Below, in pieces: positions 19,449 through 29,765 of a stretch of DNA of 64,000 nucleotides. Origin of the DNA: Methylobacterium sp. Leaf108. Its GTDB lineage: Bacteria > Pseudomonadota > Alphaproteobacteria > Rhizobiales > Beijerinckiaceae. The notes under the pieces are model-generated. The model was not told where the DNA came from. It did not search any database and saw nothing but the letters and a program-made list of their open reading frames with translations. Position 1 is the stretch's first letter. Each line of letters opens with the position of its first letter. The stretch lies in NCBI RefSeq assembly GCF_001423265.1, contig NZ_LMND01000001.1, positions 620,548 to 684,547 on the forward strand, written 5' to 3'. The translations under genes were made by a program, and so were the position numbers.

Positions 19449-22025
19449 CACCACCAGGTTCACGATCCGGCCCGGCACCACGATGACCTTGCGCGGCGTG
19501 CGGCCCTCCAAGGCCTTCAGGACCGCCTCGACGGCCAGCACGAGCGCCTCGACCGCCGTGGCGTCAGCGCCCGCCGGCACGGTGACGTCCGCCCGCTTCT
19601 TGCCGTTGATCTGGACGGGCAGGGTGATCTCGTCCTCCACCAGCAGCGCGCGGTCCACCACCGGCCAGGGCGCCTGCGCCGCCAGGCCCTCGCCGCCGAG
19701 CGCCGACCAGCATTCTTCGGCCAGATGCGGCATCATCGGGGCCACGAGCTGCACCAGGATGCCCGCCGCCTCCCGGGCCGCAGCCTGGGAGATCCCGCTC
19801 TTCAGGGCTTCCTCCAGCGCGTTGGCCAGGGTGTAGATATGGGCGACGCAGCGGTTGAAGCGCAGGCGCTCGACATCCTCTTCCACCGCCGCCAGGGCCT
19901 TGTGGGCGGCCTTGCGCAGGATGGCGTCGGCCGGGCCAGCGGCGCCCGCGATAACGGCCGCCTGCGAGACGAGGCGCCAGACCTTCTGCACGAAGCGACC
20001 GGCGCCCTGCACCCCGTCCTCGGTCCAGATCACGTCGCGCTCAGGGGGCGAATCCGAGAGCATGAACCAGCGCGCGGTGTCGGCACCATAGCTGGCAATG
20101 ATGTCGTCGGGGTCGACCACGTTCTTCTTCGACTTCGACATCTTCTCGATGGCGCCGATGGCCACCGGCGCCGATGTTTTCACGTGAAACGCCTTGCGCT
20201 CCCCGTCGAGCGTCTCGAAGCGGATGTCGGCCGGCGGCACCCAGGCCCCGGCCTCGTCCTTGTAGGTCTCGTGGACGACCATGCCTTGCGTGAACAGCCC
20301 GTCGAAGGGCTCCGACACGCCGGACCAGCCGGTGGCCTGCATCGCCCGCATGAAGAAGCGGGCATAGAGCAGGTGTAGGATCGCGTGCTCGATGCCGCCG
20401 ATGTACTGGTCCACCGGCAGCCAGCGGTCGACCTGCGCCCGGTCGGTGGGGGCGTCCGCCAGCCAGGGGGCGGTGAAGCGGGCGTAGTACCAGGACGAAT
20501 CGACGAAGGTGTCCATGGTGTCGGTCTCGCGCCGGGCCGCCGCGCCGCAGCGGGGGCAGGGCACGTTGCGCCAGGCGTGGTCGCGCTCCAGCGGGTTGCC
20601 GGGCACGTCGAACGAGACCTCCTCGGGCAGGGTCACCGGCAGGTCGGCCACCGGCACGCCGACCGGGCCGCAGGCCTCGCAATGGACGATCGGAATCGGG
20701 CAACCCCAGTAGCGCTGGCGCGAGACGCCCCAGTCGCGCAGGCGGAACTGCACCTTTCGCGATGCGACGCCCTGCGCCTCGAGGCGGTCGGCCACGGCCT
20801 TGAAGGCGTCGCCGGTGCTCATGCCGTCGAGGAAGGCCGAGTTGATCATCCGGCCGTCGCCGTCGAACGCCGTGTCGGTGATCACGAAGCTGGCGGCGTC
20901 CTGTCCCTCGGGGCAGACCACCGGCGTGTTGCCGAGCCCGTATTTGTTGGCGAAGTCGAGGTCGCGCTGGTCGTGGGCCGGGCAGCCGAACACGGCGCCG
21001 GTGCCGTAGTCCATCAGCACGAAGTTGGCGACGTAGACCGGCAGCAGCCAGGACGGGTCGAGGGGGTGGCGGACCTTGAGCCCGGTGTCGAACCCGAGCT
21101 TTTCGGCGGTGTCGATGGCGGCCTGGGCGGTGCCGGTGCGGCGGCACTGCTCGATGAACGCCTGCAAGTCGGGCGCGCCGGCGGCGACCGCCGCCGCGAT
21201 CGGATGATCCGCCGCAACCGCCAGGAATTTGGCGCCGAACAGGGTGTCGGGGCGGGTGGTGTAGACCAGGATGCCGCCGTCGCGGCCGTCGAGGTCGAAC
21301 CGGACCTCCAGCCCCTCGGAGCGGCCGATCCAGTTCTTCTGCATCACCCGGACCTTCTCGGGCCACCGCTCCAGCCCGTCGAGGGCGTCGTAGAGGTCCT
21401 GCGCGAAGTCGGTGATCTTGAAGAACCACTGCGTCAGCTCGCGGCTCTCGACCAGCGCGCCCGAGCGCCAGCCGCGCCCGTCGATCACCTGCTCGTTGGC
21501 CAGCACCGTGTGGTCGACCGGGTCCCAGTTCACCTTGGCCGTGCGGCGCGTCACCAGCCCCTTGTCGAGGAAGTCGAGGAACATGCGCTGCTGGTGCTTG
21601 TAATAGCCGGGCTCGCAGGTGGCGATCTCGCGGCTCCAGTCGAGGGACAGGCCCATCGCCTGCAACTGGGCGCGCATGCTGGCGATATTGGCCAGCGTCC
21701 AGTCGCGCGGGTTCACGCCCCGCTCCATCGCCGCGTTCTCGGCCGGCAGGCCGAAGGCGTCCCAGCCCATCGGGTGCAGCACGTTGAAGCCGCGCGCGCG
21801 CTTGTAGCGGGCCACCACGTCGCCCATGGCGTAGTTGCGCACGTGGCCCATGTGGATGCGCCCGGACGGGTAGGGGAACATCTCGAGCACGTAATAGGTC
21901 GGGCGCGGGTCGTCGTTGCGGGTCCGGTCGATCCCGGCTTGCGCCCAGGCCGCCTGCCAGCGCGGCTCGGCGTCCTTGGCGTTGTAGCGCTCGGGCGGGG
22001 CGGGGACGGTCGGGGGAGCGGTCAT
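19446..22025 (-). CDS. leuS: Leucyl-tRNA synthetase
   Basis: Class I synthetase charging tRNA-Leu, with a large editing domain. The 859-residue protein has the HIGH-type motif [11 protein letters not shown], a zinc-binding-like CEACG...CPRCG segment, the [15 protein letters not shown] editing motif and the KMSKS loop ([10 protein letters not shown]). Start ATG 22025 ([15 protein letters not shown]) gives the family N-terminus; an ATG at 22058 is also in frame. The stop codon lies in an R3 repeat. Confidence 0.96.
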   Translation of the reverse strand: MTAPPTVPAPPERYNAKDAEPRWQAAWAQAGIDRTRNDDPRPTYYVLEMFPYPSGRIHMGHVRNYAMGDVVARYKRARGFNVLHPMGWDAFGLPAENAAMERGVNPRDWTLANIASMRAQLQAMGLSLDWSREIATCEPGYYKHQQRMFLDFLDKGLVTRRTAKVNWDPVDHTVLANEQVIDGRGWRSGALVESRELTQWFFKITDFAQDLYDALDGLERWPEKVRVMQKNWIGRSEGLEVRFDLDGRDGGILVYTTRPDTLFGAKFLAVAADHPIAAAVAAGAPDLQAFIEQCRRTGTAQAAIDTAEKLGFDTGLKVRHPLDPSWLLPVYVANFVLMDYGTGAVFGCPAHDQRDLDFANKYGLGNTPVVCPEGQDAASFVITDTAFDGDGRMINSAFLDGMSTGDAFKAVADRLEAQGVASRKVQFRLRDWGVSRQRYWGCPIPIVHCEACGPVGVPVADLPVTLPEEVSFDVPGNPLERDHAWRNVPCPRCGAAARRETDTMDTFVDSSWYYARFTAPWLADAPTDRAQVDRWLPVDQYIGGIEHAILHLLYARFFMRAMQATGWSGVSEPFDGLFTQGMVVHETYKDEAGAWVPPADIRFETLDGERKAFHVKTSAPVAIGAIEKMSKSKKNVVDPDDIIASYGADTARWFMLSDSPPERDVIWTEDGVQGAGRFVQKVWRLVSQAAVIAGAAGPADAILRKAAHKALAAVEEDVERLRFNRCVAHIYTLANALEEALKSGISQAAAREAAGILVQLVAPMMPHLAEECWSALGGEGLAAQAPWPVVDRALLVEDEITLPVQINGKKRADVTVPAGADATAVEALVLAVEAVLKALEGRTPRKVIVVPGRIVNLVV
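20176..20191. other. Degenerate parS-like site inside leuS
   Basis: GTTTTCACGTGAAACG keeps the core TTCACGTGAA of parS but differs from the consensus at three of 16 positions. It encodes part of leuS (FHVKTS region). Weak ParB binding is possible but not shown. Confidence 0.4.
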
Positions 22026-22291
22026 CGAGACTCGGGCGCCAAGGCGTTGGGAGGGCATGATCGGGGGCGGGATGTCGCGCCGGACTAGCACGGAAGGCCG
22101 GGGGGTCAACACGCCGGTGCCGGCGGGGCGCGTCTCGGCACCGGAAACGGCCTCCCGCCGTCGATCCCACCCCGTGCGGCCTCGTCCCGAAGCGGAGCGA
22201 ACGCCGCTTCGCCGAAAGGGCCCCCGACCTCGATCCGCGTTCCCGCCCCTTCTGTCGAAGGTCTAGGCGTCCCTGGACGAGGTCGCGGGGA

Positions 22292-23200
22292 TCACGCCAA
22301 CTCGCGCACGGCGAGGCAGCCGGGCGGGAACGAGGCCTTGAGCCGGGGGATGTCCGGGGCGAGGTCCCACAGCCGCGCCTCGGCGTAGCGCACGAGGGTG
22401 GTGCCGTCGGCATCCCTGGCGCCGTGGAAGCAGGATTCCAGGGTGAGCGCCAGGGTCGGGTTGGGCGGGTGCAGCCGCAGGCGCATGTCGATCTCGATGG
22501 CGAGGCTGTCGAGGGCGGAATCGGCGAAGGCGGCCAGATTGTGCGTCAGGACATCGACCTCGGACCCGTCGAGGGTGAGGAGCAGGCAGATCCGGGCCGC
22601 CGCCTGGGTGCAGGCGGCCACCGGCGCGTTGCGCAGGAGGCTCAGGCAGAAGCGCGGGATGCGGGCGTTGGGATAGGCCCACTGCCGTCCCTCGGGCACG
22701 CCGCGCAGGAAGACCGCGTCGAGCGGCCGGGCCAGGGACGGGCTGGCGATGCGCCGTTCGGCCCGCCCGTCGGTGCGGAAATGCAGGAGCGGGTTGGCGC
22801 CGGCCCTGGCCACGTCGGGATAGCGGGCGAGATAGGCCACCGTGCTGAAGGCCGGGCTCGGATCGAAGCCGGCCTTCACCCCGAGGCTCATGTAGTGCCG
22901 CACCGGATCGAGGGCGGTGGGCCCGCTCTGGTCGCGGTAGTAGGCGGTGTCGAAATCCGCGCTCGGGTTGCGGTCGGCCGCAGCACCCGACCGGACGAAA
23001 TGCAGGTACGGGTCGAGGCCCGAGGCGACGACGTCCTGATAGGTGCGCTCGTAGAACACCGCATCGAACAACCTCGGCACCGGGCCGAGGGTGGCCCGCC
23101 GATAGGCGGCGGTGACGAGGCGGATGGCGCGCCGGCGGAGCGAGGCGTCGGTCGTGTGTGGCTCGGTCTTACGGGAGTCGGTCTTAAGGGAGTCGGTCAT
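22292..23200 (-). CDS. Polysaccharide-biosynthesis-associated protein with DP-x-x-HY-type repeats
   Basis: A 302-residue protein I cannot assign to an enzyme. Residues ~45–145 hold three copies of a ~35-residue motif of the form F-D-x-x-Y-Y ... G-x-D/N-P-x-x-H-F/Y-x-x-x-G-x-x-x-x-R/F-x-P-S, seen in many glycan-biosynthesis proteins of Methylobacterium relatives. The C-terminal half has no motif I know. It is the last gene of a four-gene unit; its ATG overlaps the stop of the preceding glycosyltransferase (ATGA). A role in exopolysaccharide or surface glycan assembly is inferred from context only. Confidence 0.75.
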   Translation of the reverse strand: MTDSLKTDSRKTEPHTTDASLRRRAIRLVTAAYRRATLGPVPRLFDAVFYERTYQDVVASGLDPYLHFVRSGAAADRNPSADFDTAYYRDQSGPTALDPVRHYMSLGVKAGFDPSPAFSTVAYLARYPDVARAGANPLLHFRTDGRAERRIASPSLARPLDAVFLRGVPEGRQWAYPNARIPRFCLSLLRNAPVAACTQAAARICLLLTLDGSEVDVLTHNLAAFADSALDSLAIEIDMRLRLHPPNPTLALTLESCFHGARDADGTTLVRYAEARLWDLAPDIPRLKASFPPGCLAVRELA

Positions 23201-25251
23201 GCGAATGTCGGCGCCTCGCAGAGCCGTCTCAGGAGGGTGGCGTAGGGGGCGGGCGCGCAGTCGATGCGCAGGCGCTCGAGGCCGGCCCGCTGCACGGCCT
23301 CCCAGGTGGCGCGGTCCTCGTGCAGGTGGACCAGGGCATCGGCGAACCCCTCCGGGTCGCGCCAATCGCGCACGCGGTAGCCGGTGCCCTCCGGCCAGCC
23401 GATCTGGTCCGCGAGGATCGGCGTGACCACCCCCGGCAGGCCGCGCGAGACCGCCTCGTGGACCTTGTGCGGGATGCCGGCGGCAAAGCGCGTCGGGGCC
23501 ACCGAGACCCGGGCGGCATCGAACAGCGGGCCGGGATCGGCCACCCGGCCGTGCACGGTCACGCCCGGCCGGGCCAGACGCTCGGCCACGGCGGGCGCCA
23601 CCTGCCCGACCACGTCGAAACGGGCCTCGGGCAGCCGGCGGCGCAGGCGCGGCCAGACCGCGTCGAGAAGCCAGACCAGGGAATCGACGTTGGGCTCGTG
23701 GGCGAAGGCCAGGGACCCGATGAACAGGAATCCGTGCCGCCCCGCGAACCCGGGCGGGTCGGGGCGCGGCGCCAGGGCGTGCCCGAGCACGGCGGCATTG
23801 GCGCGTCCGTAGCGGGCGACGAGGCCGGCCTCGGCCTGCGAGACGCAGACGACGTGATCGGCGCGAGGAAAGTTGCGGGTCTCGCGCCTCGCCTCGCGGG
23901 CGAGAGTCGCGGCGTTGGCGGCCTCGCCGTTCAAGGCGGCGGTGACGAAGGCGCGCACGGCGAACAGCGCCTCCGAATCGAAGATCACCCGCGAGCGTCC
24001 GACCCGGCGCAGGGTCAAGCCGAGGTCGTCGACGATCTGGCACACGAGGTCGATGTTGGCCGGGCGGCTGACCCAGAGCACGTCGTAATAGTCCGGCCGC
24101 TCCTGGATCAGCTTGGCGATCCCCTCGGGGCCGCAGGGGTCGATGACCTCGATGCGGGTGGAGAGGTCGCGGCGGCGGGCGGCCGGCTCCTCGCCCGTGC
24201 CGAACACCGAGCAGAAGGTCACCGCGTAGCCGAGGTCGGCCATGGCGTTGAGCACGCCGTTGGCCCGGGGCAGGCCGGCCCCGAGGTCCTGGTGCGGGGT
24301 GAAGTCGTCGACCACCAGCACGCGCAGGGCGAAGGCGTCCTGGTCGCGGCCGCCGAACCCCCGGCGCTGCGGGCCCTGCTCGAACAGCCAGGCCCCGTGC
24401 CGCTCGCGGAACAGGGCGCGGTTGCGGTCGAGCAGGCGTTCGACGTCCTCGCGCCGGGGCGAGGTGGCGTTCTCGACGTGGATGGCGGTGGCGCGGGGCT
24501 GGTAGACGACCCGCCGGCCCTTCTGCAGGACCCGCACGCACAGATCGGTGTCCTCGAAATAGGCCGGCGCATAGCGGTCGTCGAAGCCGCCGAGTTCCTC
24601 GAACAGCGCCCGCTCGATCAGCAGCACCGCCCCGGAGACGTAGCCGACGTCGCGCGCGAACCCGGCCTCGGCGGCGAAGGGATCGGTCCAGCCGCGACCG
24701 TAGGGATGGGTGACCTGCTCGTCGTCGCGAAAATTCGCGCCGGCCTCCTGCAGGATGCCTCCGGGGAAGACGAGGCGTGCGCCGACGATGCCGACCTCGT
24801 CGAACTCCTCGAGGGTGTCGACCAGCGCCTTCATCGCCCCCGGCATCAGGTCGATGTCGGGGTTGAGGAACAGGATGTGGGGGGCCCGCGCCAGCGCCGC
24901 CCCGGCGTTGCAGGCCGGCCCGAAGCCGACGTTCTCGGCGTTCTGCACCACGCGCGCACCGTCGAGGCGGGAGAACAGCGTGCGCGTCTCGGCATCCGAG
25001 GCGTTGTCGACGACGATCACCTCGAAGGCGACCCCGGCGAGGTCCTGCTGCGCGGCGAGGCGGTAGAGGGTCAGCGCCAGGAGCGGGCCGGCCCCGTGCG
25101 AGACGATCACCACGCTGACCCGGGGCGCGGCGACATCGCGAAAGCCGATGCGCACGTCGTTGAGCGCCAGGTGGTTCCAGATCAGCGCGGCCTCGACGAG
25201 GGCGACGCGGCGGCCGGCGGCGGGATCGACGGTGTCGATGGTGATGGTCAT
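23197..25251 (-). CDS. Two-domain glycosyltransferase (GT2 + GT4-like)
   Basis: The 684-residue product has an N-terminal GT-A family 2 domain (about 45–290; SVVIVSHG, VIVVDNASD, the LNPDIDLMPG acidic site, and FEDTDLCVR), fused to a GT-B-type domain (about 310–680; FIGSLAFAHEPNVDSL and GIPHKVHEAVSRGLPGV). Such double enzymes build cell-surface polysaccharides. It overlaps its neighbours on both sides by ATGA, so the operon is translated as a unit. Specific sugars cannot be read from sequence. Confidence 0.88.
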   Translation of the reverse strand: MTITIDTVDPAAGRRVALVEAALIWNHLALNDVRIGFRDVAAPRVSVVIVSHGAGPLLALTLYRLAAQQDLAGVAFEVIVVDNASDAETRTLFSRLDGARVVQNAENVGFGPACNAGAALARAPHILFLNPDIDLMPGAMKALVDTLEEFDEVGIVGARLVFPGGILQEAGANFRDDEQVTHPYGRGWTDPFAAEAGFARDVGYVSGAVLLIERALFEELGGFDDRYAPAYFEDTDLCVRVLQKGRRVVYQPRATAIHVENATSPRREDVERLLDRNRALFRERHGAWLFEQGPQRRGFGGRDQDAFALRVLVVDDFTPHQDLGAGLPRANGVLNAMADLGYAVTFCSVFGTGEEPAARRRDLSTRIEVIDPCGPEGIAKLIQERPDYYDVLWVSRPANIDLVCQIVDDLGLTLRRVGRSRVIFDSEALFAVRAFVTAALNGEAANAATLAREARRETRNFPRADHVVCVSQAEAGLVARYGRANAAVLGHALAPRPDPPGFAGRHGFLFIGSLAFAHEPNVDSLVWLLDAVWPRLRRRLPEARFDVVGQVAPAVAERLARPGVTVHGRVADPGPLFDAARVSVAPTRFAAGIPHKVHEAVSRGLPGVVTPILADQIGWPEGTGYRVRDWRDPEGFADALVHLHEDRATWEAVQRAGLERLRIDCAPAPYATLLRRLCEAPTFA

Positions 25252-27272
25252 GGCGGGCTTCCGGGCCCGTTGGGGCCGGCGAGGTCAAGCACGCCGATCA
25301 TGTCATCGGTAAGGACGAGAATGCGGTCGCCGGGGACGGCCTGGGACAGGTCGTGGTCGAGGCGCAGGGTGGCGGGCACCGGGGTCAGCTCGTCGCGGCG
25401 CCGGGCGGTGAAGGCAGCGCCCCATCCGGCCGCCGTCTCGGCGAAGGCCGCCCCCATGCGCTCGCCGGCCGACAGCCCGGCCCGGTCGACGGCGAAGACC
25501 GCGGCTTCGCGCGGTGCCGTCAGGAAATGGCTCGGGACCACGGTGGCGAGGAGGAGCATGCCGTCGCAGATGCCGACGAGACGGGCCTGTGCCCGCCAGT
25601 CCGGCTCCGCCTGCGACAGCAGCAGGGCGAGATCCTCGCGCACGGCCCGCGGCAGCGCCCGGTCGCGGACCCATTCGGGGGAAAGGGCGAGGCGGCGCTC
25701 GCAAAAGCCGGCGTCGGAAAGAGCGGCCGCGGTCCGGGGTGCCGTCGCATCGGCGGCCGTCGCGAACCAGCGCCGGCGAGAGGGCGAATAGGCACGGGCG
25801 GCGGCATCCGCTCCGGCCGGCACGCGCTCGGTGGCGACGAGGCGGCCGTGGTCGGGATGCTCGCGCAGGGCCGAATCGAGGGAGTCCAGGCCGCTGAGCA
25901 CCACCGTCCCGAACCGCTGGACCGCCACGGGCTCCGGGGCGGGATCGGCCGGCGGGGCCGGCGGCGGCGGGACGGGTTCGGCGGAGGCCGGCTTCGGCTC
26001 CCCGCCGGAGAACATCGCGGCGTAGGGTCTCGTCACGCGATCGGTCATGTCGCCGGCCTTGGCGAGCCAGCCCCGGAGCCGGGTCCGCTCGGGCACCGGC
26101 CCGTCGCGGGACGGCGCCCGCCAGTCGCGGATCATCGCCACGAGGTCCGTCTCGGCGGCCTCGGCGCGGGCATTGTAGGTGGCGAAGAGGTCGGCGCAGG
26201 CCCGGGCCAGGACCGCGAGGCCGGCCGCGTCCCCGGCGAGGGACAGAACCTGCGCCTTGACGTCCTCCGCCCCCTCGCAGCGATGGGCCGGCACCAGCGG
26301 ATCGAACCCCTCGAAGCCGACCACGGTGCCCACCACCGGCACACCGAAGGACAGGGCCTCGGCCACCTTCATCTTGAGGCCGGTGCCCATCAGCATCGGC
26401 GCCACCACGAGGTCGACCTCCTCGTAGAAGGCCGCGACCGAGGGGACGTAGCCGGCCAGGCGAACCCCGGCCGGGACGGGCCCGGCGAAGCTCGCGCAGA
26501 TCTCGCCCGCGATCACGAGTTCCGGGCGCGCTGGCGTCCAGCCCTCGGCCCAGGCCTCGACGAAGCGGGTGATCGAGACGCGGTTGGGATCGTTGCCGTG
26601 GCCGATGAAGCCGATCCGCGCCAGGCGCGACGGGGTGCGGAAGGGAGCTTCGACGAGGAAGCGCGGCGGCAGCAGGTGCACCCGGCTCGCGGTCAGGGCG
26701 CGGAAGTGGGCGGCCTCTTCGGACTGGATCGCCAGCACGATGTCGGCGCGGTCGAGGCCGATCGTCTCGTTGGCGGTATCGGTGTAGAAGAAGTTCGGCT
26801 CGGCCCGGAACGGGCGGTATTGCCGCTGCCGGTCGGCGAAGCGGTCGTGGGTGTCGATCAGCGTGAGGACGCCGGGCGGGACGGCGGCGAGCGCGCGCGA
26901 CAGGAACACGTAGTTGACGAGGACGGTACGGGTCTCGGGGTGGGCCGCCAGGTACCAGGCGACGAAATCGCCGACCGCCTCGGGGCACCAGTCGTCGATG
27001 CCGAAGCAGCGCGCACGCGTCTTGAGGGGGATGGTCTCGTCCGCCTCGATCAGGAAGCTGCGCTGGAACGACGCCGCCGTGGCCACCATGTCGGTGGGCG
27101 GATGCTGGCCGAACCGCCGGTAGATCTGGTCCTCGTGGGCGACGTAGGCGAGGTCCACGGCAAAGCCGGCCCGCTGCAGGGACTGGCAGGTGGTCACGAG
27201 GCGGCGGCGGTTGCCCGCGCTCGTGGGGAAGGGCGGCATCGGCGCCAGGACGAGGATCGTGTCCGCACTCAT
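25248..27272 (-). CDS. GT4-like glycosyltransferase with unknown C-terminal domain
   Basis: The 674-residue product begins LVLAPMPPFPTSAGNRRR, typical of GT-B glycosyltransferases that open with a substrate loop, and carries the donor-site sequence MGTGLKMKVAEALSFGVPVVGT near residue 290. After a proline-rich linker (about 425–445) comes a ~230-residue C-terminal part without recognisable motifs, which could be a glycan- or partner-binding region. Start ATG 27272 overlaps the upstream gene's stop (ATGA). It is part of the four-gene surface-glycan unit. Confidence 0.83.
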   Translation of the reverse strand: MSADTILVLAPMPPFPTSAGNRRRLVTTCQSLQRAGFAVDLAYVAHEDQIYRRFGQHPPTDMVATAASFQRSFLIEADETIPLKTRARCFGIDDWCPEAVGDFVAWYLAAHPETRTVLVNYVFLSRALAAVPPGVLTLIDTHDRFADRQRQYRPFRAEPNFFYTDTANETIGLDRADIVLAIQSEEAAHFRALTASRVHLLPPRFLVEAPFRTPSRLARIGFIGHGNDPNRVSITRFVEAWAEGWTPARPELVIAGEICASFAGPVPAGVRLAGYVPSVAAFYEEVDLVVAPMLMGTGLKMKVAEALSFGVPVVGTVVGFEGFDPLVPAHRCEGAEDVKAQVLSLAGDAAGLAVLARACADLFATYNARAEAAETDLVAMIRDWRAPSRDGPVPERTRLRGWLAKAGDMTDRVTRPYAAMFSGGEPKPASAEPVPPPPAPPADPAPEPVAVQRFGTVVLSGLDSLDSALREHPDHGRLVATERVPAGADAAARAYSPSRRRWFATAADATAPRTAAALSDAGFCERRLALSPEWVRDRALPRAVREDLALLLSQAEPDWRAQARLVGICDGMLLLATVVPSHFLTAPREAAVFAVDRAGLSAGERMGAAFAETAAGWGAAFTARRRDELTPVPATLRLDHDLSQAVPGDRILVLTDDMIGVLDLAGPNGPGSPP

Positions 27273-28006
27273 CGCGGGGCGGGGGCCGCCACGATGCGGG
27301 CGGTGGAAAAGCCCGCCTCCGTGAGGAGGATCGCCCGGTCGGGCCGCGTGCGGCACGGCCGCCCCCAGACGGTGTCCAGGGTCAGATCGGTGCGGACGTC
27401 GCCGCCCGGCCGCACCCGCGCTGAGGCGACCCGGGCACAGGACAGATCGCCGTCCCCACGCAGGAGGAGGTAGTTCGGCACCGAAAAGCCCGCCAGCGTC
27501 ACCGTCGAGGCGCCCTCGCCCGACACGGTCAGTTCCGGGGCCGTCTCCGGCACCGGCAGGGCGTCGATCACCGGCCGCAGCATCGGCAGGAGCTTCGATA
27601 GCGGCCCCACCGTTTCGGGCACGATCGCCGAGAGGACGGCCACGCACAGCGCCTCGCGCTCGACGGCGGTGAGGGCCTGGGCGGTGCCGGAGCGGGGAAC
27701 GGCGATGGCGAGATCGTGGAAATGCGTCGCCAGCGCCAGTTCGCCGGCCTCGCGCAGGGCGGTGGCGGCATCGGGACCGGCCAGGACCAGGAGCGCCACC
27801 GGTGCCTGCCCCCCGCTCCCGGCCTCGCCCATGCCGGCGAAGGTCCAAGTCACGAGGTCGAGGCCGCCGGGCGCCAGCACCGCCAGCGGGATCGGCAGCG
27901 AGGTCGAGACGGGATAGCGGCACACCACGACGTGATCGGTGATCGGCCAGATCTCACCGCCGACACGGCGTGCGGCCTGCGCCGCGGGTTCGGCGAGGCT
28001 CGTCAT
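27269..28006 (-). CDS. Uncharacterised protein, first gene of the glycan operon
   Basis: A 245-residue protein of unknown family. It has no signal peptide or transmembrane helix, is rich in beta-prone hydrophobic stretches (PVALLVLAGPDAATAL, ITDHVVVCRYPV), and shows no catalytic motif I recognise. Its C-terminal part loosely resembles the C-terminal domain of the next protein in composition (FGTVVLSGLDS-like strands), but I cannot claim homology. It leads a unit of four genes joined by ATGA overlaps, which ties it to the glycosyltransferases. Confidence 0.75.
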   Translation of the reverse strand: MTSLAEPAAQAARRVGGEIWPITDHVVVCRYPVSTSLPIPLAVLAPGGLDLVTWTFAGMGEAGSGGQAPVALLVLAGPDAATALREAGELALATHFHDLAIAVPRSGTAQALTAVEREALCVAVLSAIVPETVGPLSKLLPMLRPVIDALPVPETAPELTVSGEGASTVTLAGFSVPNYLLLRGDGDLSCARVASARVRPGGDVRTDLTLDTVWGRPCRTRPDRAILLTEAGFSTARIVAAPAPR

Positions 28007-28159
28007 GCATCATCCTCGCGCTGTGCGACGGAACGCCGGGAGATATCGGCGACATCGGCCAGCCGCTTGCACGACCGGGCGGCGCCCCGTCAACCACCTT
28101 GGCTCGCGGGCGACTAGGCGTGCCGACCGCAAGGCACACGGGCGGCGGCGTCCGTCCGC

Positions 28160-29056
28160 TCAGCCGGCCCGCTCGAGGAGGAGATCGGTGGTGGCGGAGA
28201 CGACGCGGTTGCGCCCGGCCACCTTGGCTTCGTAGACGGCGATGTCGGCCCGCTTGATCATGCCCTCGACGGTGTCGCCCTCCGACCATTCGCTGACGCC
28301 GAAGCTGCAGGTGACGCGGATGGGTGTCTTGGCGCCCCGCAGCCGCAGGGACTCGATGACGAGGCGCAGGCGGCCGGCGGCGGCTTCGGCCTCGGCCAGG
28401 GTCTTGTTGGGCAGCACGATGGCGAATTCCTCGCCGCCCAGGCGCCCGACGATGCCGTCGGCGGCCAGTTCGCGGGCGACGCTCTGCAGGGCGGTGTCGC
28501 CGACGTCGTGGCCGTGCTCGTCGTTGATGCGCTTGAAGAAGTCGATATCGGCGATGATGGCGCTCATTCGGCCGTGGTTGCCGACGCGCTCGGCCGCCTC
28601 GTGGACGCGCTTGAGGAAGGCTCGGCGGTTGAGGAGGCTGGTGAGGGGATCGGTGTCGGCGAGCCGGATCAGTTCGCTCTGCATGGTGGTGAGGCGCTCG
28701 GCGGCGCGCAGGCGGGCGTGGAGTTCCTCGGCGCCCGGCGGCTTCTCGATGAAGTCGTCGGCCCCGCTGTCCAGCGCCTCGGCCAGATTGCGCGCGTTGC
28801 GGGCCGAGGACATGGTGATGACGTAGAGCGGGCGGTTGGCCTCGGCCAGGAGGCGGGCCGACCAGCACAATTCGAGCCCGCTCAGGGGCCGGACCTCGAG
28901 GCTGGTGATGAGCACGCGCACCGAGGCGGTCTGGGTGACGTAATCGAGCGCCTCGGCGGAGTTCGTGAACACGCCGACCGTGTGACCGTGCGGTTCCAGC
29001 AACCCGGCGACGATCTTGAGCACGACGCGGCTGGAATCGACGATGACGATGTGCAT
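28160..29056 (-). CDS. Response-regulator-like diguanylate cyclase (pseudo-REC + GGDEF)
   Basis: A 298-residue protein with an N-terminal receiver fold (1–120) and a C-terminal GGDEF domain whose active-site loop is GGEEF (about 207–211), preceded by DTDPLTSLLNRRAF. It should make cyclic di-GMP from GTP. In the receiver, the position of the phospho-acceptor Asp is Ser52 (TSLEVRPLSG) and the acidic pair is reduced to VDSS; the conserved Lys (EKPP, 105) is present. No RxxD inhibitory site is at the expected place before GGEEF. It is probably controlled by something other than phosphorylation; no partner kinase is adjacent. Confidence 0.9.
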   Translation of the reverse strand: MHIVIVDSSRVVLKIVAGLLEPHGHTVGVFTNSAEALDYVTQTASVRVLITSLEVRPLSGLELCWSARLLAEANRPLYVITMSSARNARNLAEALDSGADDFIEKPPGAEELHARLRAAERLTTMQSELIRLADTDPLTSLLNRRAFLKRVHEAAERVGNHGRMSAIIADIDFFKRINDEHGHDVGDTALQSVARELAADGIVGRLGGEEFAIVLPNKTLAEAEAAAGRLRLVIESLRLRGAKTPIRVTCSFGVSEWSEGDTVEGMIKRADIAVYEAKVAGRNRVVSATTDLLLERAG

Positions 29057-29158
29057 GGCGTCCGGATCTGTCCGAGGGAGACGATTCCCTCTCAGACTAA
29101 CCGCAACACCTTAATGGGTTGCCAAATCCGCCCGACGACGGTCCCGATGCAGCCCCAA

Positions 29159-29590
29159 TCAGCGCCGGGGCACCGAGACCGAGATCACGCGCGCGCCGCC
29201 GCCGTATCCACGACGGGCATCGTATGCGACGCCCGGACGGCTCGTACGGTCGTCGCCGGCAAGGCCGCTCCTGCGGGCGGGCGCATCGATGACGTAGACG
29301 GTGGGGACACCGGCGGGCGCGGCACGGATTCCGCTCGCGGTGGGAATGCCGTAGGTGCCGTAGCCCCAGGCGGGCGGAACGATGTCGCTGGGGGACGGAA
29401 ACCGGGTGAGGGGGGCGCCGATGTAGTCGCCCCGGATCGCCGGCTCAGCGAATCCATGGCCGTAGGACGGGCCGTAGACGACCGAGCGGGAGCCGCCGTA
29501 ATAGCCCTGCGCCGACACGCTGGCAGTGGCGCTGGCCAGGACCAGAACCGAACCGAGCGCCCTTAGCGACATCCGTTGCGACCACCTCAT
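29159..29590 (-). CDS. Exported protein of unknown function, Tyr/Gly-rich
   Basis: The 143-residue product has a clear Sec signal (MSLRALGSVLVLASATASVSAQ) followed by a short mature region rich in Tyr, Gly, Pro and Arg (GYYGGSRSVVYGPSYGHG). No family recognised. Its composition and length resemble small periplasmic proteins common in Methylobacterium. The 175 bases upstream contain no evident site. Confidence 0.7.
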   Translation of the reverse strand: MRWSQRMSLRALGSVLVLASATASVSAQGYYGGSRSVVYGPSYGHGFAEPAIRGDYIGAPLTRFPSPSDIVPPAWGYGTYGIPTASGIRAAPAGVPTVYVIDAPARRSGLAGDDRTSRPGVAYDARRGYGGGARVISVSVPRR

Positions 29591-29765
29591 ACGCCGTACT
29601 CCTGCCCGCGCGGTAAGGATTGCTTAACCCAATCCATGAACCCTGCGAGGGAGAGAGTCGTTCCAAACGGCACCATAGCGCCAGGGGCGAAGACTGCGTA
29701 GGCGAACGTGGTGGGACGGGCTTCGCGGTGGGACGACGCCAGGTCGGCGGACGAAAACGGCCGGC

